Assembly: GCF_026626665.1 (NCBI RefSeq) | Contig: NZ_JAPNKE010000002.1 | Location: 2,605,204-2,669,203 of the forward strand | Length of the DNA: 64,000 nt | Reading direction: 5' to 3' | Source of the DNA: Nannocystis pusilla | Lineage (GTDB): Bacteria > Myxococcota_A > Polyangia > Nannocystales > Nannocystaceae | Shown: positions 32,605 to 41,283 of the stretch, piece by piece | Layout: each line of letters starts with the position of its first letter | How positions within the stretch are numbered: position 1 is the first letter of the stretch | Made by a program: the position numbers and the translations under genes | The notes under the pieces: generated by a model | What the model was told of the DNA's origin: nothing | Database searches by the model: none | Seen by the model: the letters and a program-made list of their open reading frames with translations, nothing else

Positions 32605-33942
32605 GTGAGCGACCGCGGCGAGCCGACAGTGGCGGGATGGGGCAACCTCGCAGTGCCCGGGCACGAGGTGCTGAGCGAAGAGCTCGAGCGCGCCACGCGG
32701 GCGGCGGTCTTGAGCCGCGGGCTCGGCCGTTCCTACGGCGACTCGTCGCTGCCGCCGCCCTCGCGCCGCGAAGTGGTGGGGACGCGCCTGGCCGACCGAA
32801 TCCTCCGCTGGGACGGCCACACCGGGCTGCTTCGCGCGGAAGCGGGCTTCTCGCTGTGGGAATTCAACCGCCTGTTCCTGCGCCGCGGGTGGTTCATCGG
32901 CTCCACGCCGGGCACGCAGTTCGTGACTCTCGGCGGCATGGTGGCCTCCGACGTGCACGGCAAGGGCCACCACAGCCACGGCTGCTTCGGCTCGCGTCAC
33001 GTCCGCTCGCTGCGCATGCGCGTGCCCTCCGGCGAGCTGGTCGAATGTTCACCCGAGCGCGACCCCGAGCTGTTCTGGGCCACGGTCGGCGGGATGGGTC
33101 TGACGGGACACATCCTCGAGGTCGAGTGCCAGACGCAGGCGATCCCGTCGCCGTGGATTTGGAGCGAGTCCGAGCGGGTCGACGATATCGACCAGTTCAT
33201 CGACGGCCTCAAGGAGGCGGGCAAGACCTGGCCGTTCACCGTGGGGTGGATCGACTGCCTGTCGCGCGGCAAGCACATGGGCCGCGGGCTGCTCGATCGC
33301 GGGCGCTGGGCCACGCCGGAGGAGACGGGCGGGCGGCCGCTGCCGGTCACGCGCCGGCTGACGCTGCCGTTCATGTTCCCCGAGTGGGTGCTGCGCTGGC
33401 GGCTGACCACGCAGGCGTTCAACACGATGTGGTACTGGCGCCACGTGCCGCGGGTGAAGAAGAAGCTGTGCCACCCCGACAGCTTCTTCTACCCGCTCGA
33501 CGCGATCCTGCAGTGGAACCGCATCTACGGCCGCCGCGGCTTCACGCAGTACCAGTGCGTGCTGCCCGACGAGGCCGGGCGCGGCGCGGCGCGGCGGTTC
33601 CTCGACCTGCTGACGCGCCGCGGCGGGGCCTCGTTCCTGTGCGTGATCAAGGACGCGGCCGCCGAGGGGCAGGGGATGCTCAGCTTCCTCCGGCCGGGGA
33701 TCTCGATCGCGGTCGACTTCGCCGTCCGCGACGACACCCAGAAGCTCGTCGACGCGCTCAACGAGCTGGTGATCGCCGAGGGCGGACGCATCTACCTGTC
33801 GAAGGACGCGTTCACCCGCCCGGAGCACTACGCGGCCATGGACCCGCGCCTGCCGCAGTTCCTGGCCGTGCGCGACCGCATCGACCCGCAGCGGACGATC
33901 CGCTCGGCCCAGTCGGTGCGCATGTTCGGCGACCCGCCCTGA
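32605..33942 (+). CDS. dprE1: DprE1-type FAD oxidase (polyprenylphosphoribose 2'-epimerase subunit)
   Basis: 445 residues, close to mycobacterial DprE1 (461). In mycobacteria this FAD enzyme oxidises decaprenylphosphoryl-ribose to the 2'-keto form, the first half of the epimerisation to the arabinose donor. Matching blocks: GLGRSYGDS, STPGTQFVTLGGMVASDVHGKGHH (in parts), ELFWATVGGMGLTG, FYPLDAILQWNRIYGRRGF, and SKDAFTRPEHYAAM with the active-site Lys. The residue equal to the inhibitor-reactive Cys387 is Ala here (ISIAVDF). Start GTG 32605. A DprE2-like reductase lies 0.7 kb downstream and rpiB sits between them on the other strand, so a ribose-to-arabinose lipid route is likely. Confidence 0.87.
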   Translation: MSDRGEPTVAGWGNLAVPGHEVLSEELERATRAAVLSRGLGRSYGDSSLPPPSRREVVGTRLADRILRWDGHTGLLRAEAGFSLWEFNRLFLRRGWFIGSTPGTQFVTLGGMVASDVHGKGHHSHGCFGSRHVRSLRMRVPSGELVECSPERDPELFWATVGGMGLTGHILEVECQTQAIPSPWIWSESERVDDIDQFIDGLKEAGKTWPFTVGWIDCLSRGKHMGRGLLDRGRWATPEETGGRPLPVTRRLTLPFMFPEWVLRWRLTTQAFNTMWYWRHVPRVKKKLCHPDSFFYPLDAILQWNRIYGRRGFTQYQCVLPDEAGRGAARRFLDLLTRRGGASFLCVIKDAAAEGQGMLSFLRPGISIAVDFAVRDDTQKLVDALNELVIAEGGRIYLSKDAFTRPEHYAAMDPRLPQFLAVRDRIDPQRTIRSAQSVRMFGDPP

Positions 33943-33954
33943 GGCTGGCCTTTC

Positions 33955-34087
33955 GGGCATGTCCCGCGAGGCATGGTGCCTGGAGCAGGTCGTGAAGGGC
34001 ATGTCGTCGGGGACATGCTCGCGTGTTCAAAGGTACATGGCGCTTGCGACAGGGTGTCCACGACATGGCCCTTGCGACATGTTCAAC
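33955..34087. repeat. 14-bp repeat array, about nine units
   Basis: Five units in phase from 33955 (cores CATG 33959, CATG 33973, CAGG 33987, CATG 34001, CATG 34015), an 8-bp phase slip, then four more with cores at about 34037, 34051, 34065 and 34079. It fills the gap between the convergent stops of dprE1 and rpiB and runs a few bases into the rpiB 3' end. Confidence 0.85.
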
Positions 34088-34526
34088 GGCGGTGGCGGCG
34101 GTCGACGGCGGCGAGGCGGGCGACGCCGTCGCGGCCGCGGTCGCCGGGGTCGGTGGTGAACCAGGCGCGCAGGATCTCGTCGGCGAGGTCGTCGGTGAGC
34201 AGGCGGTGCGACAGGCACAGCACGTTGGCGTGGTTCCACACCCGCGCGGCGGCGGCGGTGGTGGCGTCGGTGCAGAGGGCGGCGCGGATCGTGGCGACCT
34301 TGTTGGCGGCGATGCAGGTGCCCGTGCCGGTCCAGCACAGGAAGATCCCCTCGTCGCAGGTGCCGGCGGCCACGGCCTCCGCGGCGGCCTCGGCCGCCTC
34401 CGGCCACGAGACGTCGCCGCCGGTGAAGGCGCCGAAGCGCACCGGGGTGTGGCCGTGGATCTCGAGGAGCCGCAGGAGCGCGGCATGGACGGGGTAGGTC
34501 TCGTCGGCGCAGACTGCGATCTTCAC
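34083..34526 (-). CDS. rpiB: Ribose-5-phosphate isomerase B
   Basis: 147 residues of the RpiB/LacAB family, which interconverts ribose 5-phosphate and ribulose 5-phosphate. KIAVCADETYPVHAALLRLLE is the N-terminal substrate strand, FLCWTGTGTCIAANKV is the family's active-site loop (GTGxGxxIAANK, with Cys present as WTGTGTC rather than the usual CGTG), and LCTDATTAAAARVWNHANVLCL follows. Start GTG 34526. It converges on dprE1 and is divergent from the dprE2-like gene. Since ribose 5-phosphate feeds polyprenyl-phosphoribose, its place between the two Dpr genes makes sense metabolically. Confidence 0.88.
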   Translation of the reverse strand: MKIAVCADETYPVHAALLRLLEIHGHTPVRFGAFTGGDVSWPEAAEAAAEAVAAGTCDEGIFLCWTGTGTCIAANKVATIRAALCTDATTAAAARVWNHANVLCLSHRLLTDDLADEILRAWFTTDPGDRGRDGVARLAAVDRRHRR

Positions 34527-34604
34527 GACCTTCCCAGGTAGCGCGCGTGGGCCGGAACGCAAGGCCCTTGCGCGCGTGCGCGGCACCTGCGAGCCTCCCC
34601 GGGC

Positions 34605-35343
34605 ATGCGAGTGGTGTTCCTCGGAGCCACCAAGGGGATGGGCCGCGCGCTGGCGCGACGCATGGTCGAGCGCGGCGATCGGCTGTTCCTGCTCGGGCGC
34701 GAGGGCGAGGCTGCAGCGCAGCGCGGCCGACCTGGCGGCCCGTCACCCGCAGCATGCGCCGGTCGGGACGCACGCGTGCGACCTGGCGTCGTCGGCGACC
34801 TTCGCGGCGGCGCTCGACGCGGCCGAGGCGGAGCTCGGCGGGTTCGACACGGTGGTGGTGACCGCGGGGCTGTTCGCCACGCAGGACGCGATGGAGGCCG
34901 ACGTGGCGCTGGCGGAGCAGGTGCTGGCGGTCGACTTCACCGGCACGGTGGTGTTCTGCGAGCACGCCCGCAAGCGCCTGCTGGCCCGCGGGGGCGGGAC
35001 GCTGTGCGTGTTCTCGTCGGTGGCCGGCGAGCGCGGGCGCAAGCCGGTCGTGCTCTACGGGGCGGCCAAGGCCGGGCTGTCGCGCTACCTCGAAGGGCTC
35101 GACCACAAGTTCCGCGCCCAGGGGCTGCGCACGGTGACGGTCAAGCCGGGGTTCGTGAAGACGGGGATGACGGCCGGCCTGAAGCCGCCGCCGTTCGCCG
35201 GGGAGCCCGAGGCGGTGGCCCAGCAGGTGCTGCGGGCGATCGACGGCGGGCTGCCGGTGGTGTACACGCCGTCGATCTGGCGCTGGGTGATGCTGGTGAT
35301 CCGCTGGCTGCCGCGCTTCGTGATGCGCAAGATCGGGTTCTGA
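34605..35343 (+). CDS. dprE2: DprE2-like short-chain dehydrogenase, frameshifted
   Basis: About 246 residues. NAD-binding FLGATKGMGRALARR at the start; catalytic Ser in FSSVAGERGR and YGAAKAG (YxxxK) mid-protein; the C-terminal KPGFVKTGMTAGLK, PVVYTPSIWRWVMLVIRWLP matches DprE2, which reduces the 2'-keto intermediate to decaprenylphosphoryl-arabinose. The frame shifts once near 34710 (LLGRE then ARLQRSAADL). Starts 77 bp from the divergent rpiB gene. The terminal WRxVMxVIRxxPRxxxRK helix is found in the mycobacterial enzyme too, which supports this over a generic reductase. Confidence 0.78.
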
Positions 35344-35377
35344 GGCGGCCAGGCCCGAAGCGTGGCACGCTCGGTCC

Positions 35378-37318
35378 ATGCGCAGTGACTTGATCTTGTG
35401 GATCGCGGGTGCGCTCGTCTCCAGTGCGTGCGTCCCCAAGCCGCCGGCACGCCCGCCCGCGCAGGTCGCTCGCGCGGAGGTGCCGCGGGTCGAACGCGGA
35501 CCGCGTGAGCAGCGGCGCATGCAGCCGACAGACCCACCGCCGCAGTTCCGCGACCCCGAGCGGCGGAAGAAGATCGAGGCGGCGTTCCCGGCGGTCGAGG
35601 CCTACCTCGAGTCGACCGTGAAGCGCGACGACCTCGTCGGGCTCGCCGCCGGCATCGTGATCGACGACGAGCTGGCGTGGTTTCGCGGCTGGGGCCATCG
35701 CGACCCCGCGCGCGAGCTGCCGGTCGAGCGCGACACCGTGTTCGGCGTCGGCTCGATCAGCAAGACCTTCACCGCGCTCGCGGTCCTCAAGCTGCGCCAC
35801 GAGGGCCGCCTCGACCTCGACCGCCCGGCGTCGGCGTACCTGCCGGAGCTCGACGCGATCGCTTACCCCACGCGCGACAGCCCGCGCATCACGATCCGGC
35901 ACCTCTTGACCCACACCTCGGGGCTCCCGCGCATGGGCAACTTCGCCGAGTACCCGGCGTCGCCGCCCGGTCGCGCGGACTTCCTGGCGACGCTCGACGG
36001 CATCGGGCTCGACCGAGCGCCGGGCGAGCGCCGCGTCTACTCGAACCTGGGCGTCCAGCTGTTGGGGCCGCTCGTCGAGGACGTGAGCGGCGTCGATCAT
36101 CACACGTACGTGCGCGAGCAGCTGTTCGCGCCGCTCGGCATGAACCACAGCGCGTGGACGCCCGAAGATGTCCCCGGGGACAGGCTCGCCGTGGGCCACG
36201 AGCGGCTGCCAGGACAGCAGCCGCGGCCGCGCCCGCACTGGCGGCCGGGGGCGGCCGACGCGGCCGGCGGGATGTACTCGAGCGTCGAGGACCTCGCCCG
36301 CTACGCCGTGTGGATCCTCGACGCCTTTCCGCCGCGCGACGAGCCGGACCGCGGACCCCTGCCGCGCGCCGCGCTGCGCGAGGCGCTGACGATGACGACG
36401 GTGAACCGGTTCTTCGCCGAGTCGGTGCGCGACGGGCCCGCCCGCGGGGGCGTGCAGGGCGACGGGCTCGGCTTCGGCGTGAGCGCGAGCTGTCAGTTCG
36501 AGCACGTCGTCGGACACAACGGCAAGACGTTGAACTACCGCGCCGTGCTGCAGATGCTGCCGACGCGCGGCGTGGCCGTGATCCTGATGACCAACCTCTC
36601 GTCGATCTCGAGCACGGTGCTGCCGAAGGACGCCAACCGCGTGTTCGACATCCTCGCGGCGACCGACGCTCTGCAGCCGCGGCAGCACTCGGCCTCGCCG
36701 GCGCTGGTCGCCGCGGCCGGCGAGCTCGCGAGGTTGATGGGGCGCTGGGACCAGACCCGGTACGAGACCTTGATGTCGGCCGACTACCGCGACGCCTATC
36801 CGCTCGAGACGGTGCGTCAGCAGTTCGACCAGTGGCACGCGCTGATCGGGGCGTGCCGGGCTCCGCGGGCCCTCGAGGTGGAAGACCCGCGCGCCGGGAC
36901 CTTCGAGCTGACGTGCGAGCGCGGCGCCCTCAAGATCGAGCTGCGCGTCACGCCGTGGACCCCGGCCCAGATCTCCAGCTTCACGATCCACGAGGCCGCG
37001 GGGCTCGACGTGAACGCCGATCTGCAGCGAGCCGCGCAGGTCACGGCCGATTTGGTGGCGCGTTGGGACGAGCGTAAGTTCAAGGCCGCGTTCACGCCGA
37101 GCTTCTCCGCGGCGCGGCTGCGCACGAACTTCGCGGAGGCCGGCGAGCTGTGGGGCGAGTGCCGCGTCGGCGCGGGGCGGGTGACCGGGCCGCGCGGGGC
37201 CGTGTTCGCCCTCGCTTGCGAGCGCGCCGCGCCCGAGCTGCGGATCACGCTCGCCGCCGACAGCCCCGCGATCGCCAATTGGACCATGCGCGTGCCCGGC
37301 GACGGGCCGTGTCGGTGA
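35378..37318 (+). CDS. Serine hydrolase lipoprotein (class C beta-lactamase fold) with duplicated C-terminal domain
   Basis: 646 residues. Signal ILWIAGALVSSAC (lipobox). The beta-lactamase/esterase domain (about 60-430) shows the nucleophile motif SISK (SxxK) in FGVGSISKTFTALAVL, YSN (YxN) in RRVYSNLGVQLLG and HNG (third motif) in VVGHNGKTLNYRAV. After it come two copies of an about 100-residue domain, each starting xRWDxxxFxxxxx and containing ALIGACR/ELWGECR, then FELTCERGALKIEL/FALACERAAPELRI. Probably a peptidase or esterase acting on cell-wall peptides or lipids, substrate unknown. Starts 35 bp after dprE2. One 14-bp-type pair (36171-36188) encodes EDVPGDRLAV. Confidence 0.87.
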   Translation: MRSDLILWIAGALVSSACVPKPPARPPAQVARAEVPRVERGPREQRRMQPTDPPPQFRDPERRKKIEAAFPAVEAYLESTVKRDDLVGLAAGIVIDDELAWFRGWGHRDPARELPVERDTVFGVGSISKTFTALAVLKLRHEGRLDLDRPASAYLPELDAIAYPTRDSPRITIRHLLTHTSGLPRMGNFAEYPASPPGRADFLATLDGIGLDRAPGERRVYSNLGVQLLGPLVEDVSGVDHHTYVREQLFAPLGMNHSAWTPEDVPGDRLAVGHERLPGQQPRPRPHWRPGAADAAGGMYSSVEDLARYAVWILDAFPPRDEPDRGPLPRAALREALTMTTVNRFFAESVRDGPARGGVQGDGLGFGVSASCQFEHVVGHNGKTLNYRAVLQMLPTRGVAVILMTNLSSISSTVLPKDANRVFDILAATDALQPRQHSASPALVAAAGELARLMGRWDQTRYETLMSADYRDAYPLETVRQQFDQWHALIGACRAPRALEVEDPRAGTFELTCERGALKIELRVTPWTPAQISSFTIHEAAGLDVNADLQRAAQVTADLVARWDERKFKAAFTPSFSAARLRTNFAEAGELWGECRVGAGRVTGPRGAVFALACERAAPELRITLAADSPAIANWTMRVPGDGPCR

Positions 37319-37361
37319 ACGTCCGTTCTCCGGCGCCCCGCATGTCCGCGCGAGGGCGAGG

Positions 37362-37431
37362 AGGACACGTCCGAAGGGACATGCTCGAGCGAGCATGTCC
37401 CTTCGCGCATGCTCCAAAGGTCAGGCGGCGG
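37362..37431. repeat. 14-bp tandem repeat, five units
   Basis: Units at 37362, 37376, 37390, 37404 and 37418 in strict 14-bp phase, with cores CACG, CATG, CATG, CATG and CAGG. An extra CATG at 37341 is out of phase. The last unit contains the TGA stop of the histidine kinase gene (CCTGA on the minus strand). Confidence 0.88.
37372..37405. terminator. 34-bp perfect inverted repeat between convergent genes
   Basis: Two 16-base arms (CGAAGGGACATGCTCG and its complement) separated by AG, formed by repeat units 1-4 of the local array. It lies between the stops of the serine hydrolase (37318) and the histidine kinase (37421), so it is a good candidate for a two-way terminator. No T-run follows. 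Confidence 0.7.
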
Positions 37432-39175
37432 CGAGGCGCGGCAGCCACAGGATGACCGCGGTGCCGCCGCCCTCGCGGGCCTCGATGCGGAGGTTGCCGC
37501 CGTGGGCGTCGATGATCTCGCGGCACAGGGGCAGGCCGAGGCCGGTGCCGGTGCGCTTGGTCGAGTAGAACGGGAGCAGCACCTTGGGCAGGAGCTCGGG
37601 CGGGATGCCGGGGCCGCGGTCGAGGACCTGGATCTCGTCGCCCTCGCGGTGGGCGCGGAGGCGGAGCGTGACCTCCTCGGGCGGGCCGCCGGCCTCGACC
37701 GCGTTCTTCAGCAGGTTGATGAGGGCCTGCTCGATCTGGCTGCGGTCGACCGCGTTGACGGTGTTGAGGTCCTCGGGCGCGGCGTCGATCTTGAACTGGA
37801 CCAGCTCGTCGAGGCGGTCGATGAGGCTGCGCCACTTGGTGCTCTCGAGCCGCGGGCGGGGCAGGCGAGCGAACTGGGTGTAGCCCTTGAGGAACTCGCC
37901 GAGGTGCTTGCTGCGCTCGGAGATGGTGTCGATGATGCGATCGAGGCGGGCGTCGCGGGCCTCGGCGGCGTTGATCAGGCGGGCGGAGTGGAGCAGCGAG
38001 GAGATCGGCGCGAGGGTGTTGTTGATCTCGTGGGCGATCAGGCGGATGACCTTCTTCCACACCTCGACCTCCTGGCGCGCGAGCTCGCGGGTCAGGCGCT
38101 TGAAGGCGTAGGCGGTGTGCGGCCGGCCGCTGATCTGCACGTTGCGCATGACGAGGTGGTAGGCCTCGAAGTCGCCGCCCTGGTGGTCGACGGTGAAGAT
38201 CGAGTCGCGGCCGCGGCCGACGGCCTCGCGCAGCTCGTTGGGCAGGCCGGTCAGGAGGTCGGCGAAGCGGGCGCCGACGAGGCGGCTGTCAGGTAACTTG
38301 AGCCATGTCTGCGCGGCCAGGTTGGCGTAGTCGACGGCGCCGTGCTCGTCGCACAGGATGTAGGCGGTCTCGGTGACGGCGAGCAGGGTCTCGAGCAGGA
38401 TCTCGCGCTCCTCGAGCTCGAGCTTGGTCTGACGCAGCTCGGACAGGTCGGTGATGACGCCCTCGATCGCGGTCGGCTGGCCGTTCGCGTCGAGCACGCC
38501 CTGGCCCTGGGCCCACAGCCACTTGCAGGCGCCGGAGGCGGTGTGCAGGCGGTAGGTGACGCGGAACGGGCGGCGGTCGCTCAGGGCCTGCTGGACCTGC
38601 TCGCGCATGCGGTCGCGGTCCTCGTGATGCACGAGCCCGATCAGCTGGACGCGGCCGGAGATGAACTCGTCGGGGGCGTAGCCGGTGAGGTCGTAGCAGC
38701 CCTCGCTGATGAACTGCATCGACCACTCGGGGTCGTTGGCGCAGCGGTAGACGACCCCGGGGAGGTTGGCGAGCAGGGTCTGGAGGGAGCTCTGGCTGTC
38801 CGAAAGCGCAGGTACGACGCGCTCGCGCAGCTTGAGCGCGGCGGAGATCCGGGCCGACAGGACGGCGCGGCTGCACGGGAGGACCGCGAAGTCGCTGGCG
38901 CCGGCGCCGATGAGGGCCTCGGCGCGCCCGTCGTCGTCGGTGAGGGCGAGGATCGGCCGCGGCAGCTGAGCCAGCGCCTCCTCCACGCCGACGAGGTCGC
39001 AGGTGTCGAGGATCGTGAGGCCGATCCGCGCGCGGTCGTAGCCGGTCGTGAGATCGGTGACATGCACGACGGGGCGGCCGCGGGCGCGGAGCAAGCTGTG
39101 GAGGTCGTCGAAGAGGGCCGGGTCGCGGGTGACGACCAGGACGGCGGGCGAGACGTGGGGATCGGCGGCTGTCAC
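37421..39175 (-). CDS. Hybrid-type sensor histidine kinase (receiver-like, two PAS, HisKA, HATPase)
   Basis: 584 residues from GTG 39175. A receiver-like domain (AVLVVTRDPALFDDLHSLL, about 1-125) lacks a clear phospho-Asp in the usual place and may be degenerate. A PAS domain with PAC motif follows (YRCANDPEWSMQFISEGCYD, WAQGQGVLDANGQPTAIEG), then a second PAS (ETAYILCDEHGAVDYAN). H-box is LIAHEINNTLAPISSL, N-box LINLLKNAVEAGG, G1 DRGPGIP, G2 GTGLGLPLC, as in NtrB/AtoS-like kinases. No membrane segment, so a cytosolic sensor. Its partner regulator is not next to it. Converges on the serine hydrolase. One 14-bp-type pair falls at about 38800-38817. Confidence 0.9.
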   Translation of the reverse strand: MTAADPHVSPAVLVVTRDPALFDDLHSLLRARGRPVVHVTDLTTGYDRARIGLTILDTCDLVGVEEALAQLPRPILALTDDDGRAEALIGAGASDFAVLPCSRAVLSARISAALKLRERVVPALSDSQSSLQTLLANLPGVVYRCANDPEWSMQFISEGCYDLTGYAPDEFISGRVQLIGLVHHEDRDRMREQVQQALSDRRPFRVTYRLHTASGACKWLWAQGQGVLDANGQPTAIEGVITDLSELRQTKLELEEREILLETLLAVTETAYILCDEHGAVDYANLAAQTWLKLPDSRLVGARFADLLTGLPNELREAVGRGRDSIFTVDHQGGDFEAYHLVMRNVQISGRPHTAYAFKRLTRELARQEVEVWKKVIRLIAHEINNTLAPISSLLHSARLINAAEARDARLDRIIDTISERSKHLGEFLKGYTQFARLPRPRLESTKWRSLIDRLDELVQFKIDAAPEDLNTVNAVDRSQIEQALINLLKNAVEAGGPPEEVTLRLRAHREGDEIQVLDRGPGIPPELLPKVLLPFYSTKRTGTGLGLPLCREIIDAHGGNLRIEAREGGGTAVILWLPRLAAA

Positions 39176-39337
39176 TGGGGTGGCCCGAGGCGCTGCGGCT
39201 GCGGAGCGCCGGTCGTGGCGACAGGGTACCCGCCCGCGATCGCGGTGAGAAGTCGCCGCGTCGAGGCGCGGCCGCGCGGGCCAAGAACGGCCCGGGCGGG
39301 GCTTTACGGCCGCGTCCGCCGCGGGTAGCGTGAGACC

Positions 39338-40918
39338 ATGTTGACTTTCGTCGCTGGTTTGTCGATCGCGGTCGCGTCGCTGTCGCTGGAGGACGCGGCC
39401 GCGGCGCCGCTGCCTCGTATCGTGCCCGGAGCGCCGCTTTCGGCCCACACGCCGTGGGCCCTGGCGCCCGCGGACGGGCCGCGCAGCCACCTGGAATCGC
39501 TGTTCGGCGAGGGCTACGACCCGACCCTGGTGGCCCCGCTGCGCGACGGCAACCTGATCTACGACGGCGAGAGCCTGGCTCTGAGCTTGCTCGACCAACA
39601 GGGCCTGCCGCTGCCGGCGCTCGATCATGAACCGACGGCGGGGATCCTCTACCTGGCGATGGACGGGATCACGTTGCGGCCCAAGTGCAACGGGTTCCAC
39701 CCGCAGACGGCCAACGCGGCGCTCAATTGCTCGCCGCTGGTCGGCAAGGAGACGGTGTTCCCCAAGCCGCCCGGCGGCGAGAACACCAAGGCCGTGGTGA
39801 TGCAGAAGCTGCAGAACTACTACGAGGCGTTCAACCTGGTGATCACGACCAACCGCCCGCCCGACTACCTGCCGTACACGATGGCGGTGATCGGCGGGAC
39901 GTCGCAGAACGCCGGCCAGGGCAACGGCGTGTGCGGGATCGCCAACGTCGCGTGCGACGGGGCCAAGCGCAACCACGTGTCGCTGTCGTTCCCCGACAGC
40001 TGCGTCGGGGTAACCGCCGAGGTCGCGGCCCAGGAGACGGCCCACAACTGGGGCCTCGAGCACACCGACGTGCAGCAGGACCTGATGTACCCGTTCGTCG
40101 CCGGCGGCAGCGCGTTCCGCAACGAGTGCATGGACATCTCGCACGCGACCGGCAGCGGGGTCACGCAGTGCACGTACGTCCACGAGCTCTACTGTCCGGA
40201 AGGCCAGGGCGAGCAGCAGAACTCGCACGGCGAGCTGCTCGGGGTGTTCGGGGCGCGCGCGGCCGACACCGTGGCGCCGGAGATCCTGAGCGTGTCGCCG
40301 GCCGACGGCACGACCTTCACCGTCGGCGAGTCGTTCCTGGTGACCGCCGACGTGACCGACGACAACAACATGCTCGGGGTCAAGTGGAGCTGGCTCGAGG
40401 GCCTGCCGCCCGACTTCGTCGACACCGGCTACTCGCGCTGCACCAACGACGTGTGCAACGACAAGTACGCGGCGTGGCGCCCCATCGACGACCCGTGGGA
40501 CTTCATCCAGCTGACCAAGCCGCCGGCCGGCACGTACACCTTCAAGATCGAGGTGATGGACGCGTACGGCAACGGCGACAGCGAGACGATCACGGTCACG
40601 GTGCAGCCCGCGGAGGGGACGACCACCGGCGAGCCGGGCACGACCGGCGGCGACGACACCAGCGGCGGCGACGACACGACCGACGGGCCCGCGCCGACCA
40701 CCGGCGGCGGCAGCTCGGAGGGCGACGACACCGGGCCGGTCGATCCGAGCGGCGGGAGCGGGGTCACCGGCGCGACCGGGGCCAGCGGCCTGACGGGCGA
40801 CGACGGCGGCGGCGGCGAGGACGGCTGCAATTGCCGCACGGAGGGCGGGCCGCGGGCCTCGTGGCTGCTGCTGCTGGCGGGGCTCCTGCCGCTGCGCCGC
40901 CGGGGCCGGCGCGGTTGA
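39338..40918 (+). CDS. Metzincin-like MYXO-CTERM protein with altered zinc motif
   Basis: 526 residues with an N-terminal signal. The core has QETAHNWGLEHT at about residues 232-243, the metzincin pattern HExxHxxGxxH but with Gln in place of the first His; a Met-turn candidate follows (DLMYPF). Cys pairs surround it (RPKCNGF, ALNCSPL, NGVCGIANVAC, DSCVGV). A bacterial Ig-like domain (about 310-420) precedes a Thr/Gly/Asp spacer and the MYXO-CTERM tail (GCNCRTEGG, hydrophobic stretch, RRRGRRG). Either the enzyme binds metal with Gln or it is a non-catalytic relative. An intrinsic terminator made of 14-bp units lies about 80 bp past the stop. Confidence 0.83.
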   Translation: MLTFVAGLSIAVASLSLEDAAAAPLPRIVPGAPLSAHTPWALAPADGPRSHLESLFGEGYDPTLVAPLRDGNLIYDGESLALSLLDQQGLPLPALDHEPTAGILYLAMDGITLRPKCNGFHPQTANAALNCSPLVGKETVFPKPPGGENTKAVVMQKLQNYYEAFNLVITTNRPPDYLPYTMAVIGGTSQNAGQGNGVCGIANVACDGAKRNHVSLSFPDSCVGVTAEVAAQETAHNWGLEHTDVQQDLMYPFVAGGSAFRNECMDISHATGSGVTQCTYVHELYCPEGQGEQQNSHGELLGVFGARAADTVAPEILSVSPADGTTFTVGESFLVTADVTDDNNMLGVKWSWLEGLPPDFVDTGYSRCTNDVCNDKYAAWRPIDDPWDFIQLTKPPAGTYTFKIEVMDAYGNGDSETITVTVQPAEGTTTGEPGTTGGDDTSGGDDTTDGPAPTTGGGSSEGDDTGPVDPSGGSGVTGATGASGLTGDDGGGGEDGCNCRTEGGPRASWLLLLAGLLPLRRRGRRG

Positions 40919-40929
40919 GCCGGCGCTGA

Positions 40930-41041
40930 CGGACCGGGCCTTTCGTGCAGGGACGAAAGACCCGGTTCGTTGGGACAGGTCTCTTGACGCAGGTTTGAAA
41001 GGCCATGTCTTTGGGGACATGGCTTTTTGCGCATGTGAACG
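40930..41041. repeat. 14-bp tandem repeat, eight units
   Basis: Eight consecutive 14-bp units in one phase starting at 40930, with cores CCGG, CAGG, CCGG, CAGG, CAGG, CATG, CATG, CATG at the fifth base of each. It begins 12 bp after the stop of the MYXO-CTERM gene. The rest of the gap (to 41283) shows no other feature I can name. Confidence 0.9.
40998..41028 (+). terminator. Rho-independent terminator built from repeat units
   Basis: Stem GCCATGTC (41002-41009) / GACATGGC (41016-41023), 6-base loop, extended by an A-run on the left and followed by TTTTT at 41024-41028. It terminates the gene ending at 40918 and is the clearest case of the 14-bp units acting as a terminator. Confidence 0.85.
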
Positions 41042-41283
41042 GCCGCGCTCTCCCGCGAGACGGGGGCGCGGGGCGGGGCGCTCGCGGTGCCCGGTAGACG
41101 AGAGGAGGTCCCCGTGGCGGATCGCCGGACCGAGCGGTCATGGGCCTGACACCGGCGTCGTGGGGTTGCCGGTGTCCCCGACGGGTCAGACGGGCCGCCG
41201 AGGCCGGGCGCACGCCTCCGCGGCGCGTGGCACGAGGCGTGCAACGAGTCCCGCCATGGCTTCAATCTGCTGCGATCAAAGCG

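Noticed and set aside
37421..41020. A 1199-residue histidine kinase
   Set aside because: Sequence upstream of GTG 39175 is antisense to the metzincin-like gene and not protein-like.
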